Origin: Kerstersia sp052103615
Lineage (GTDB): Bacteria; Pseudomonadota; Gammaproteobacteria; Burkholderiales; Burkholderiaceae_B
Assembly: GCF_052103615.1 (NCBI RefSeq)
Contig: NZ_JBQEKA010000006.1
Coordinates: forward strand, 31,570 to 95,569
Direction of reading: 5' to 3'
DNA: 64,000 nucleotides
Positions 10,243 through 18,829 of this stretch are shown here, piece by piece. Below the pieces are notes generated by a model. It was not told the origin of the DNA. It did not search any database and was given only the letters and a program-made list of their open reading frames with translations. Position 1 is the stretch's first letter. Each line of letters begins with the position of its first letter. A program made the translations under genes and the position numbers.

Positions 10243-11046
10243 TCAGTTCGCGGAAAACGCCGCGGTCACACTGCCCAGGCCTTCAATCGACGCGCTGACG
10301 ACATCCCCTGGCCGCACCGCCGCCATGGGGCCCAGCGCGCCCGTCAGGATGACATCGCCCGCGCGCAACGGCGCCCCCAGCCGGACCATCGTATCGGCCA
10401 GCCAGACTGCCGCATTCAAGGGGTTCCCCAGGCAAGCCACACCTGCGCCAACCGAGACTTGATCGCCACGGCATTCCATCACCATGCCGCAACGCACCAG
10501 ATCCAGCGCGCTCAGGCGCACCGGGCGTGAACCCAGCACGAACAGGCCGGACGACGCGTTATCCGCCACGGTATCCACCAGACGGATGTCCCAATTGGCA
10601 ATCCGGCTGCCCACTACCTCTATGGCTGGCAAGGCATAGGCCACAGCCGAAATCACGTCGGCGAAGGTATGGCGCTCATGCGCCAGGTCCCGTTCCAATA
10701 CCAGCGCAATCTCCGCTTCGGCCTTGGGCTGCATGGTGCGCGACCAGGGAATCTCTTCGCCATCGCCAAAGGCCATATCGGCAAACAGCGCGCCAAAATC
10801 CGGCGCATCCACGCCCAGCTGCTGCTGCACCGCGCGTGAAGTCAGGCCGATTTTTCGCCCCACCAGCCGCGCGCCGCGCTGCTGGTGACGTTCGGTCAGC
10901 AAGGCCTGCACGGCATAAGCCAGGCTCAGCGCATCGCCGCCGTCACCCGCCAGGCGGGCGATTTCCTCACGTACCGGTGCCGCGGGCACACCGCTTTCCT
11001 GGGCTTGCCAAAGGCGTTCCGCCAAGGCCTGCAAAGCATCGTTCAT
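10243..11046 (-). CDS. nbaH: 2-Oxopent-4-enoate (2-oxopent-4-dienoate) hydratase
   Basis: Hydratase (267 aa) adding water to 2-hydroxypenta-2,4-dienoate to give 4-hydroxy-2-oxovalerate. The superfamily metal site is visible as QPKAEAEIALVLERD, followed by ALPAIEVVGSRIANW and the C-terminal GSVTAAF. I chose the ATG at 11046 because GAGGAC lies upstream; an earlier ATG at 11073 lacks a ribosome site. The gene sits 39 bases after nbaE. The enzymes that would use its product, hydroxy-oxovalerate aldolase and acylating acetaldehyde dehydrogenase, are not in the window. Confidence 0.92.
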   Translation of the reverse strand: MNDALQALAERLWQAQESGVPAAPVREEIARLAGDGGDALSLAYAVQALLTERHQQRGARLVGRKIGLTSRAVQQQLGVDAPDFGALFADMAFGDGEEIPWSRTMQPKAEAEIALVLERDLAHERHTFADVISAVAYALPAIEVVGSRIANWDIRLVDTVADNASSGLFVLGSRPVRLSALDLVRCGMVMECRGDQVSVGAGVACLGNPLNAAVWLADTMVRLGAPLRAGDVILTGALGPMAAVRPGDVVSASIEGLGSVTAAFSAN

Positions 11047-11085
11047 GCCGTCCTCATTTCTGTTGATTGCCATGCGGCAGGCCGC

Positions 11086-12567
11086 TCAGACCTTGACGCA
11101 AATATTGGTCGTTTCCGAATAGAAATCGAGAGAAAAACGACCGCCCTCACGGCCGATGCCGGACAGCTTGCCGCCCCCGAAAGGCGTGCGCAGATCCCGC
11201 GAGAACCAAGTATTGACCCAGACAATCCCGACATGAATCTGCGGGCTGACACGGTGGGCGCGGGACAGATTGGTCGTCCAGATGCTGGCTGCCAGGCCAT
11301 AGGCGCTGTCATTGACGCGGCGCAATACTTCTTCTTCGCTATCGAAGGGCGCGATATGGCAAACCGGGCCGAAGACTTCCTCGCGCATGCAGCGGGCATC
11401 GTCCGGCAGGCCGGTCCAGATCGTCGGCAGCACATAGGCGCCGTTATCACGCGCGTCGCCAAACACCGGCACCTTGCCGCCGGTCACGACCGTAGCGCCT
11501 TCCTGAACGGCCAGATCGAAATAGGACAACACTTTTTCACGGTGCTCGCGCGAGATCAGCGACCCCATGAACACGCCTTCATCATCGGGCCAGCTCACCT
11601 TCAAGGCCTCGGTCTTGGCCTTGAGGGCCGCCACAAAACGGTCAAAGATGGAGCGCTCGACATACACGCGCTCGGAACACAGGCAAACCTGGCCGGCATT
11701 GGTAAAGCTGGAGCGCACAATGCCGTCAACCGCCGCATCGAAATCCGCATCGGCGAACACCACGGCAGCATTCTTGCCGCCCAGTTCAAAAGACACTTCC
11801 TTGACGCCCTCGGCGGCCGCCTTCATGATCGCAGTCCCGGTGCGCGACTCGCCGGTAAAGGTAATGGCGTCGATGTCGGGATGCGTGCTCAGGAACTCGC
11901 CAGCAGAGCCCGGCCCGAAGCCATGAATGACATTGAAGACCCCCGGCGGCACGCCTGCCTCATCAAAGGCTTCGGCCACCAGAGTCGCTGTCGATGGCGT
12001 TTCCTCGGACGGCTTGCAAACCACGGCATTGCCGCAGATCAAGGCAGGCGCGGCCTTCCAGGTCAGCGACAGAATCGGCAGATTCCACGGCGAAATGCTC
12101 GCCACCACGCCCAGCGGCTTGCGCGTGACATAGTTGATCAGCTTGGTGCCGTCACCCAGCCGCGTTTCAAAGAAATCCGTGTTGGCCACCTTGGCCAGGT
12201 CGGCAAAGGTGCGGAAGTTGTGAATGCCGCGATAGATATCCAGCTGGCGCGCCTGGCTCAGCGGCCTGCCGGTATCGGCGACTTCCGCTGCCAGGAATTC
12301 TTCGAAGCGCCGCTCGATGATATCCGCCACACGATACAGATACTTGGCGCGCTCGGCCGCATCCGCCAGGCCCCACTCGCCTTCGACGGCGCGGCGGGCT
12401 GCCGCCACCGCGCGTTCCACCAGCGCCTTGTCGGCCTCATGGACATCGGCCAGGACGCTGCCATCTACCGGACAGACATTCTGGAAGGTCTTGGACGTGG
12501 CCACAAACTGGCCATCGACATAATTACGCGTCTGCCGCAGCGACGCCGGAAGCTGGAACCTGGACAA
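11086..12567 (-). CDS. nbaE: 2-Aminomuconate-6-semialdehyde dehydrogenase
   Basis: NAD-dependent aldehyde dehydrogenase (493 aa), first gene of the operon. It oxidises 2-aminomuconate semialdehyde to 2-aminomuconate. Catalytic residues are in place: N162 (SPWNLP), general base E261 (FELGGKN) and nucleophile C295 (AGQVC). R113 corresponds to the substrate-binding arginine of the Pseudomonas enzyme, a feature of the muconic-semialdehyde group. Context with the dioxygenase and decarboxylase fixes the substrate. Confidence 0.94.
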   Translation of the reverse strand: MSRFQLPASLRQTRNYVDGQFVATSKTFQNVCPVDGSVLADVHEADKALVERAVAAARRAVEGEWGLADAAERAKYLYRVADIIERRFEEFLAAEVADTGRPLSQARQLDIYRGIHNFRTFADLAKVANTDFFETRLGDGTKLINYVTRKPLGVVASISPWNLPILSLTWKAAPALICGNAVVCKPSEETPSTATLVAEAFDEAGVPPGVFNVIHGFGPGSAGEFLSTHPDIDAITFTGESRTGTAIMKAAAEGVKEVSFELGGKNAAVVFADADFDAAVDGIVRSSFTNAGQVCLCSERVYVERSIFDRFVAALKAKTEALKVSWPDDEGVFMGSLISREHREKVLSYFDLAVQEGATVVTGGKVPVFGDARDNGAYVLPTIWTGLPDDARCMREEVFGPVCHIAPFDSEEEVLRRVNDSAYGLAASIWTTNLSRAHRVSPQIHVGIVWVNTWFSRDLRTPFGGGKLSGIGREGGRFSLDFYSETTNICVKV

Positions 12568-12753
12568 GTGAAACTCCTTGGAAAGCGCCCGGTAAACGGG
12601 ACATGCCGTGGCAAACCCGGCCGTATTCCGACTGGGCGGAAACCAGGGCGGGAATGGCCTGAACCTGATGGCACTCTATCCAAGGGACTTCGACTTGAAT
12701 AATGAATTTTTCGGCCCGCGCTATAAACATCAGGAATAGCTCGGCCTGCTGAG
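12568..12753 (-). promoter_or_regulatory. Promoter region of the nba operon
   Basis: This 186-base gap between the LysR regulator and nbaE, both on the minus strand, should carry the operon promoter and the LysR binding site. The part near 12690-12730 is AT-rich. No sequence stood out clearly enough to name as the operator. Confidence 0.45.
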
Positions 12754-13680
12754 TCAGACGGTCACATCGTGCAGCATCATCAGCAAACGCTGCGTGGCAG
12801 GCGTCACGCTGCGGTCTTTCGCCAGGGTATAACCCACTTCGCCAAAAGGCATATCCACCCCGATGGGCAGGATGGTGATCAGGCCCAGGTTGACGAAGCG
12901 GCGCGCCACCTTGAATGGCATCAAGGCAACCATATCGGATTCCACCAGCAAACCCAGGTTGGTCATGATGGAAACCGACTCTACGATCTGCTTGGGCCTG
13001 GCCATGCCCAGCTTTTCAAAAAAAGCGTCGATGGAATGGAAGGCTTCCGAATCCGAAGTCGGCAAAATCCAGTCCAGCCCCTCCAGCTGCGCCGGTTTCA
13101 CCCCGACGCTGGCCGCCAGCCAATGCTGCCGGCCCACGACGGCACAGAGTTTCTCGGTATAAAGCGGCACATGGCTGAACTCGCCGCCCCCTTCATGGGC
13201 GGGAATCAGCCCCACCACCACATCCAGCTCGCCGCGCAGCAATTCCGGGAACATCTTGTCATTGACCCCGACCTTGACCTGCACCACGACATTGGGCGCC
13301 ACCTCACGCAAGCGCACGATGGCGGCCGGCAGCAACTGCGCCGAGGCCGCCAGCAGACAGCCCACCATCACCCTGCCCGACACGCCTTCATTCCAGGCAT
13401 TGAGATCGTCCGCCAGCACCCGCAAGTCCGCCATCACGGACTGGACGTGGCTCTTGAGCATCAAACCGAAATTGGTGGGCGTCACGCCCCGGCTGGAGCG
13501 CACCAGCAAGGGCTGGCCGAAATGTTCTTCCAGTTCCTGGATGGCCTTGCTGATGGCGGGCTGCGTCATATGCAGCTCACGCGCCGCGGCCAGCAGCGAG
13601 CCGCAGGCGAGCACCTTCTCGAAAATGGCCAGCTGATTGAACTTGAGCCGGCGGGCCAACGTCAGTTTCGAGAATTTCAT
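12754..13680 (-). CDS. LysR-family regulator of the 3-hydroxyanthranilate/aminomuconate operon
   Basis: DNA-binding transcription factor of 308 aa. I took the ATG at 13680 (MKFSKLTLARRLKFNQL), which has AGGAG upstream and leaves a normal LysR N-terminus. The winged helix covers roughly residues 14-70 (FEKVLACGSLLAAARELHM, TQPAISKAIQELEEHFGQPL), followed by a LysR substrate-binding domain. It lies just upstream of nbaE in the same direction, so it is the likely inducer-dependent activator, comparable to NbaR. The inducer, probably a pathway intermediate, is inference. Confidence 0.85.
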   Translation of the reverse strand: MKFSKLTLARRLKFNQLAIFEKVLACGSLLAAARELHMTQPAISKAIQELEEHFGQPLLVRSSRGVTPTNFGLMLKSHVQSVMADLRVLADDLNAWNEGVSGRVMVGCLLAASAQLLPAAIVRLREVAPNVVVQVKVGVNDKMFPELLRGELDVVVGLIPAHEGGGEFSHVPLYTEKLCAVVGRQHWLAASVGVKPAQLEGLDWILPTSDSEAFHSIDAFFEKLGMARPKQIVESVSIMTNLGLLVESDMVALMPFKVARRFVNLGLITILPIGVDMPFGEVGYTLAKDRSVTPATQRLLMMLHDVTV

Positions 13681-13773
13681 GGTGCGGTGCTCCTGTACGC
13701 CTGCATGCAGGCGTACACGATACTGCATCAGCCCCGTTGCCAGCCGGATGGCGCGGCTGTATTGGGGATCACC

Positions 13774-13802
13774 CCTAGGCGGGCGCGTCCCGCGCCGCTA
13801 GG
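13774..13802 (-). terminator. Hairpin overlapping the stop of the Bcr/CflA gene
   Basis: CCTAG at 13774-13778 plus a GC-rich arm pair with CGCGCC-GCTAGG at 13791-13802, with a small bulge. The right arm contains the TAG stop codon of the transporter gene. The flanking CCTAGG..CTAGG boxes resemble those of the element at 2126-2177. Confidence 0.45.
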
Positions 13803-15042
13803 CCTGGCCCGCCGCTGCCGCCTGGCGCGAACGGCCGCGCATGGCTTGCGCTGCCAGGCAGCACAGTATCGCCAAGGCGCCGCAAATAGCGATGGTGGCG
13901 GGCAAGGACAGCAAAGGCGTGCCCGCGAAACTGACCACATAGCCGACGACAGCAGACAACAGGTACTGCAGCATGCCCATCAATGCCGACGCCAGCCCTG
14001 CCTGCGGCCCGGATTGCGCCATGGTGAGCGCCGTCAGGTTGCCAAAGACCAGGCCCAGCGAACCTATCGCCAGCGCCAGCATGGCGGCATAAGCCCACAG
14101 CGGCAACGCCAGCACGCCCGCCGCCAGCCACAAGGCGGCCCCGGCCAGCGTATGCAGCGCCAGCCCGAGATACATGCCGCGCTGCTCCGTGGCCCCGCGC
14201 TTGAGCATGGCATTGGCTGCCGCGCCGAACAGCACCAGACACACGGCATTCGAGGCGAACAGATAGCTGAACTGCTGCGGATCCAGCGCGTAATGCTGCG
14301 TGAAGACAAAGGGCGCGCCGCTGATATAGGTAAACAATGCCCCCAGGACAAAACCGCCAGCCAGCACATAGGCCATGAACACCGGCGCTGCCAGTTGCCT
14401 GCCGTAGGCCGTGGCAATCGCCCGCGGCCGCAGTGGCGCGCGCGCCGTGACGGGCAGGCTTTCCGGCAGGCTGCGCCAGCCCCACAGCACCCCTATCATG
14501 CCCAGCGTGGCCAGGGCCCAGAAGATGTTGCGCCAGCTGCCATGCTGCAGCAGAAAGCCGCCCAGCACAGGCGCGAGAATCGGCGCCAGCATCATGACCT
14601 GCATCAGCACCGAGAAAATGCGCGCGGATTCATTGACGCTGCAACGGTCTGCCACAATGGCGCGCGGCGCCACCAGGCCCGCCGCCGCGCCCAGCGCCTG
14701 CAGGAAACGCGCGGCCATCAGCCATTCTATGGAAGGCGCCAAAGCCGCCACGATGGAGCCGAACACGAACAGCAGCACCCCTGCCAGCAAAGGCGCACGG
14801 CGCCCGAAACTATCGAGCAGCGGCCCGTACAGCCCCTGGCCGAATGCCAGGCCGATCAGGAAAATCGCCAGCGTCTGCTGCACTTCGCCATCGGAAATGC
14901 CCAGCTCGGCGCCAATGGCCGGCATCCCGGGCAAATACATGTCGATGGCCATGGCATCCAGGGCGGTCAACATGGCCAGCAGGACGACCAGCGCCATGCC
15001 AATGGTAGCGCCCGGTACGGGCGGTGAGGAACGTTGCATCAT
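13798..15042 (-). CDS. Bcr/CflA-family multidrug efflux MFS transporter
   Basis: Inner-membrane proton-driven exporter of 414 aa with about twelve hydrophobic segments. The opening ALDAMAIDMYLPGMPAI is the Bcr/CflA signature, followed by the MFS loop motif around GPLLDSFGRRAPLLAG and the antiporter region LVAPRAIVADR. The gene starts nine bases after a TetR regulator and is probably repressed by it. Substrates of this family include chloramphenicol, bicyclomycin and sulfonamides; the actual substrate cannot be told from sequence. Confidence 0.92.
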   Translation of the reverse strand: MMQRSSPPVPGATIGMALVVLLAMLTALDAMAIDMYLPGMPAIGAELGISDGEVQQTLAIFLIGLAFGQGLYGPLLDSFGRRAPLLAGVLLFVFGSIVAALAPSIEWLMAARFLQALGAAAGLVAPRAIVADRCSVNESARIFSVLMQVMMLAPILAPVLGGFLLQHGSWRNIFWALATLGMIGVLWGWRSLPESLPVTARAPLRPRAIATAYGRQLAAPVFMAYVLAGGFVLGALFTYISGAPFVFTQHYALDPQQFSYLFASNAVCLVLFGAAANAMLKRGATEQRGMYLGLALHTLAGAALWLAAGVLALPLWAYAAMLALAIGSLGLVFGNLTALTMAQSGPQAGLASALMGMLQYLLSAVVGYVVSFAGTPLLSLPATIAICGALAILCCLAAQAMRGRSRQAAAAGQA

Positions 15043-15051
15043 GGACTCCGA

Positions 15052-15666
15052 CTACGCTTGCTCCGCCACGGCCTGCCGCAGCGTATGCTCGAAAATATGT
15101 TTCATGGCCTGCCAGCGGGCGGCGAACTTTTCACTGCCGGCATAGACCAGCCTGACATGCAGGCTATCGACAATCCCCAGGTAAGCCTGCCCGTAGAGCC
15201 TGACGCTGGCTGGCGCCAGCACCTGGCCTTCGGCCCAAGCCAGCAGCCGCTGTTTGAAACCTTCCAGCAACAGGCCCAGATAGCGCTCATAGCTGGCATC
15301 CATGCGCGCCTGCAGATGCCGGGGCGAAAGGTATGCCGCCTTCAGCAAAAAGCGCAGATGGGCAGACTGGCTGTAACGCCTGGCCATGCCGGCGCAATAT
15401 CGCGCGCCAGGCAGCTCCTTGCCCCGCTCGGCGGCCAGGCAGCGCTGCGCATAATCACTTTCCAGCTGGATGGCATCATCAAAGATCGCCAGGTACAGCT
15501 CGTCCTTGCCGGAAAAGTGCGAATACAGCGACGCTTTGCGTATCGCCACTGCTTCGGCAATCTCATTGAGCGATGCAGCGTCATAGCCACGATCGGCAAA
15601 ATGCTCGACAGCCGCCTGGCAGATCCGTTCTGCCGCGGGCGTCCGTTCAGGTATGGATTCAGGCAT
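15052..15666 (-). CDS. TetR-family transcriptional repressor
   Basis: Repressor of 204 aa. The N-terminal helix-turn-helix spans about residues 14-58 (AVEHFADRGYDAASLNEIAE followed by AVAIRKASLYSHFSGKDEL), a clean TetR_N domain; the rest is an all-helical ligand domain. It is cotranscribed with the Bcr/CflA exporter downstream, and a palindromic operator lies 39-58 bases before its start, so autorepression with drug-induced release is likely. Confidence 0.92.
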   Translation of the reverse strand: MPESIPERTPAAERICQAAVEHFADRGYDAASLNEIAEAVAIRKASLYSHFSGKDELYLAIFDDAIQLESDYAQRCLAAERGKELPGARYCAGMARRYSQSAHLRFLLKAAYLSPRHLQARMDASYERYLGLLLEGFKQRLLAWAEGQVLAPASVRLYGQAYLGIVDSLHVRLVYAGSEKFAARWQAMKHIFEHTLRQAVAEQA

Positions 15667-15704
15667 GCTTGCTCCCGTGCGCAGCGTTAGGCTGCGGCAC
15701 GCAT

Positions 15705-15724
15705 CCTACCTACCGATAGGTAGG
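15705..15724. promoter_or_regulatory. Palindromic operator upstream of tetR
   Basis: The 20-base sequence starts CCTACCTA and ends TAGGTAGG, with an 8-bp perfect inverted pair around the four-base centre CCGA. Position just before the TetR gene and the size fit a TetR-family operator. Confidence 0.7.
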
Positions 15725-15742
15725 CTGTCAATCCAAAAATGA

Positions 15743-15763
15743 AGCGGCAACAGCTGTGCCGCT
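15743..15763 (-). terminator. Putative terminator after the DUF333 lipoprotein gene
   Basis: AGCGGCA at 15743-15749 pairs with TGCCGCT at 15757-15763. On the minus strand the hairpin is followed by TCATTTTTGG, a moderate T-rich tail, about 30 bases past the stop of the lipoprotein gene. Confidence 0.45.
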
Positions 15764-15791
15764 GTCCGCTTGCCGCGCGGCGGGCCTGGTG

Positions 15792-16094
15792 TCAGGGCTT
15801 GTCGATCTCCACGGCTTCCGGGAAGTCCCGGCGGTACTGCGCCCACTCGTCTATGCTGCTGCCATCCGGGAAGTGACAGATTCCGACCTGCCCAGCCGGG
15901 GTCTCGGCAATGGAGACCGTTCCGCCTTTTTCCTCGCAATACTCGGATGCCGGATTGGGCAGGCTGGCGGCCTCATCCGCCTCCCCCTGAGACCCGCCAG
16001 ACGCGCCGCAAGCGGCCAGCAACACGGCGCCCAGCGCCGCGAACGCCGCTGCGCACAAACCGGCACGCCGGCCGGCAAATGAAACTCCAGGCAT
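15792..16094 (-). CDS. Small DUF333-family lipoprotein
   Basis: Predicted lipoprotein of 100 aa. A signal segment ends in the lipobox LAAC (cysteine near residue 29), followed by a short Gly/Ser/Glu linker. The C-terminal half, NPASEYCEEKGGTV through GQVGICHFPDGSSIDEWA, is a typical DUF333 domain with its two conserved cysteines. Members are often labelled putative haemolysin without good evidence. It is divergent from phnX and monocistronic. Function is unknown. Confidence 0.88.
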   Translation of the reverse strand: MPGVSFAGRRAGLCAAAFAALGAVLLAACGASGGSQGEADEAASLPNPASEYCEEKGGTVSIAETPAGQVGICHFPDGSSIDEWAQYRRDFPEAVEIDKP

Positions 16095-16423
16095 GTTTCT
16101 CCCCAGGAAAACGCGACAGGCCAGCGCAACTGCCCCGGCACATGCGCATTATCGTAGAACTCACCCCGCCTTGCGCCACACCCGGCCCCGGCGCATGACC
16201 GCTGCATGAATTATTCGTGACACGCGCATGACAACACCGGGCCTGCCTGCGCCGCTCTCCCTTGCAGAGATTCCACAAAACCGTTTTATATCAAAAAGAT
16301 AGCCTAATAACTCATGGCCGACGCGCATCCGCGGCTTATGTCTGATATCCGAAAAAACGATTTCCCTGGCTGCCGGGAATCTGATGAGATACGCGCCGTT
16401 ATCCAATTCAGCATGGAACCGAT
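16095..16423. other. Divergent promoter region, DUF333 lipoprotein / phnX
   Basis: A 329-base gap with no gene. Its right half is AT-rich and contains a candidate sigma-70 promoter reading toward phnX: TTGCAG at 16262-16267, a 17-base spacer and TTTATA at 16285-16290. If real, phnX would have a leader of roughly 125 bases. Confidence 0.4.
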
Positions 16424-17281
16424 ATGGCCGCTTACCAAGCCCCCCGGAAAATTGAATGCGTGATTCTTGACTGGGCCGGCACGACTGTCGATTTCGGCTC
16501 GTTCGCGCCTACCCAGGTCTTCGTCGAAGCCTTTGCCGAATTCGGCGTCCCGCTCACACTGGCGCAAGCGCGCGGCCCCATGGGCCGGGGCAAATGGGAC
16601 CACATCCGCGCCTTGTGCGACGACCCGGCCATTGCAGCGCGCTATGCCGAGCGCCATGGCCACGCGCCGGATGACAGCGACGTCACGCGCATCTATGAAC
16701 GCTTCATGCCGCTGCAAATCGAAAAAATCGGCCAATACTCGGATCTCATTCCGGGCACGCTGCCCGTCATTGCCAGCCTGCGCGCGCAAGGCATTGCCAT
16801 CGGGTCCTGCTCAGGCTATCCCGCTATCGTCATGGAGAAAGTCGCCGCCAACGCCCGGGCCAGCGGCTATCACGCCGACCATATCGTGGCGGCCGATGAC
16901 GTCCCCCGCGGCCGGCCTTTCCCGTCCCAGGCTCTGGCAAATGCCATTGCGCTGGGCATCAGCGATGTTGCCGCCTGCGTCAAGGTGGACGATACCGCGC
17001 CTGGCATCGTCGAAGGCCGCGCCGCCGGCATGTGGAGCGTCGCGCTGCTGCTGTCCGGCAACGCGCTTGGCCTCACCCACGAACAATACCTGGCCCTGCC
17101 GGAAACCGAGCGCCAGGCCGCCCGCGCGCGCATCAGCGCCGAGCTGGCGCCAGCCGGGCCCCATTACATGATAGATACCATCGCCGAGCTGCCCGCCGTC
17201 ATTACCGCTATCGAACAGCGTCTGGAGGCCGGTGACATGCCGCAATCCTGCGCCCCCCGCCCTCTGGGCGCCATGGGCTGA
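16424..17281 (+). CDS. phnX: Phosphonoacetaldehyde hydrolase
   Basis: HAD-superfamily enzyme (285 aa) that hydrolyses phosphonoacetaldehyde to acetaldehyde and phosphate in 2-aminoethylphosphonate breakdown. The nucleophile is D16 in the family motif LDWAGTTVDFGS, and the Schiff-base lysine is K57 in GPMGRGKWDHIR. CSGYPAIVMEKV and the downstream DDVPRGRPFP and VDDTAPGIVEG motifs complete the active site. The usual partner, 2-aminoethylphosphonate transaminase (PhnW), is not nearby. A LysR gene ends 29 bases downstream on the other strand. Confidence 0.95.
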   Translation: MAAYQAPRKIECVILDWAGTTVDFGSFAPTQVFVEAFAEFGVPLTLAQARGPMGRGKWDHIRALCDDPAIAARYAERHGHAPDDSDVTRIYERFMPLQIEKIGQYSDLIPGTLPVIASLRAQGIAIGSCSGYPAIVMEKVAANARASGYHADHIVAADDVPRGRPFPSQALANAIALGISDVAACVKVDDTAPGIVEGRAAGMWSVALLLSGNALGLTHEQYLALPETERQAARARISAELAPAGPHYMIDTIAELPAVITAIEQRLEAGDMPQSCAPRPLGAMG

Positions 17282-17310
17282 GCCCGGCAGGCAGACCCGC
17301 GCCGCCGCAC

Positions 17311-18189
17311 TCAAGACACCGGCTGCGCCTGCCGCACTGCTGCCAGAAAGGCGCGGACAACGCTGCGCGGCTCATGTTCGCGCAGCGTCACCAGATATTC
17401 TGGCATCTGCCGCACGCCGTCACGGATCGCGATGGCGCGCAGCCGCGCATCCCCACCCAGCTCCGCCGCCGACACTATCCCTACGCCCACGCCAGCCGCC
17501 ACCAGTTCACTGACCGCCTCTCGGCCTTCGACCTCGATGGCCTGTTCGATGCGCAGCCCGGCGCGCTGCATCTCTTCTTCCAGCACCTGGCGCGTCCGGG
17601 AACCCGGTTCGCGCAAAATCAGGGGCAAACCCGCCAGCTCCGCCAAGGTCAGTTGCCGGCGCTCGGCCCAAGGGTGCCCCGCGGCCGCAAAGGCCACCAT
17701 CGGATGCTCGGCCAATTGCCAGCTCATCAGCCTGGCGTCATCGGGATGCCAGCCGACCACGGCCAGATCCGCCTGATAGTCAAACAGGCGCGCCAGCGAC
17801 TGGCTCGAATTGCCTGTGGCCAGCCTGAGCCGGATACCCGGATGGGCCCGGGTAAAACATGCCAGCGCCGGCAGCAAATGCACGGCTGAATCCACACTCA
17901 GCGACAAACTGCCGCGCTGCAGGCCCCCATGGCTGCGCAACAGCTCATCGGCCTCAGCCTCGGCGGCAAACATGCGCTGTGTGATCGCCAGCAGTTCCTG
18001 CCCGGCTTCTGTCAGCCGCACCTGGCGGCGGTTGCGGTGGAACAAGGCCACTTCAAAATGCGCTTCCAGCTTGCGCACCTGATCCGAAATCGCTGGCTGG
18101 GACAGGCAGAGCTGTTCTGCGGCGCGGCTGAAGCCGCCGTGTACCGCCACGGCATGGAATGCTTTGAGCTGTGAGTAAGAGGCAGACAT
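17311..18189 (-). CDS. LysR-family transcriptional regulator, possibly of phosphonate use
   Basis: Regulator of 292 aa from the ATG at 18189 (MSASYSQLKAFHAVAVHGGF), which has an AGGG ribosome site; a frame open to 18747 would only add non-homologous sequence. The helix-turn-helix covers about residues 8-65 (FSRAAEQLCLSQPAISDQVR) and a standard effector-binding domain follows. It is convergent with phnX. LysR proteins beside phosphonate genes commonly sense 2-aminoethylphosphonate, so that role is plausible here, but it could also act on the divergent efflux operon at 18559. Confidence 0.85.
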   Translation of the reverse strand: MSASYSQLKAFHAVAVHGGFSRAAEQLCLSQPAISDQVRKLEAHFEVALFHRNRRQVRLTEAGQELLAITQRMFAAEAEADELLRSHGGLQRGSLSLSVDSAVHLLPALACFTRAHPGIRLRLATGNSSQSLARLFDYQADLAVVGWHPDDARLMSWQLAEHPMVAFAAAGHPWAERRQLTLAELAGLPLILREPGSRTRQVLEEEMQRAGLRIEQAIEVEGREAVSELVAAGVGVGIVSAAELGGDARLRAIAIRDGVRQMPEYLVTLREHEPRSVVRAFLAAVRQAQPVS

Positions 18190-18558
18190 GAAAACCCTGC
18201 AAATGAAAAACCCGAGAAAAACCCAGGAAAAACCCGTGCACATCCTCAGGGCAAGAGCCATGACACGCACTCCGCCCGGATTCGGCCCTGCCCCCTGCCC
18301 CGCCCCTGATCCCGACCCCGGCCCGGCCCGCGCCAGGCCCAAGTCTGCCCCGTGCGCTGCGCGATTGTGCCTAGCATAGAGAAATGTCAATCTCTTACCC
18401 TGCCAAACAAGCCCGTGACAAGCGAACTGTAGTATAAATTTCAGGATAATCTGAATGCAGCCGCCATCCTGGCGCCGCACTCTGTATCGCAGCACGGCGG
18501 CACCGGCCGCGGGCACTGTTTTCCCCGTAACGAATCCGACCCCAGACGCAAGGCGCTC
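18190..18558. other. Divergent promoter region, LysR / mdt operon
   Basis: A 369-base gap. The left part (about 18280-18350) is very C-rich; the right part (18380-18470) is AT-rich and contains TATAAAT near 18433, a likely minus-10 for the efflux operon, without a convincing minus-35. No gene is visible. Confidence 0.4.
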
Positions 18559-18828
18559 ATGGCTGTTTCCTATTCCCGGCTGGCTGTCCTGGCTTGCCTC
18601 CTGCTGACTGGATGCGGCATACAGCAGGCCCCCTATATCGTCCTCTTTGAATCCTATTTCCCTTCCTGGATCGCGTGCGCCACGTTCGGCTGCATTACGG
18701 CTGTCATCTTGCGGTTCTTCCTGATCCGCATCGGCATCGACGAGCATCTGCCGTTACGCTTCCTGACCTATGTCGCCTTCGCGCTGGCCGTCATGTTTCT
18801 TTCTTCCCTGTTGATTTTCTCCCGCTGA
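18559..18828 (+). CDS. ytcA: YtcA-like small membrane lipoprotein
   Basis: Protein of 89 aa with a lipobox LLTGC (cysteine 19) followed by two hydrophobic segments. The segment APYIVLFESYFPSWIACATF is typical of YtcA, a small protein regularly encoded with MdtN-type efflux systems. It is the first gene of the operon and ends one base before mdtN. Its molecular role is not known. Confidence 0.8.
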   Translation: MAVSYSRLAVLACLLLTGCGIQQAPYIVLFESYFPSWIACATFGCITAVILRFFLIRIGIDEHLPLRFLTYVAFALAVMFLSSLLIFSR

Positions 18829-18829
18829 C

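Noticed and set aside
8021..15027. Very long plus-strand open frames (8021-9094, 10885-12702, 12769-15027) antisense to the nba operon and the exporter
   Set aside because: Same shadow pattern; the minus-strand proteins carry complete active sites and ribosome sites.
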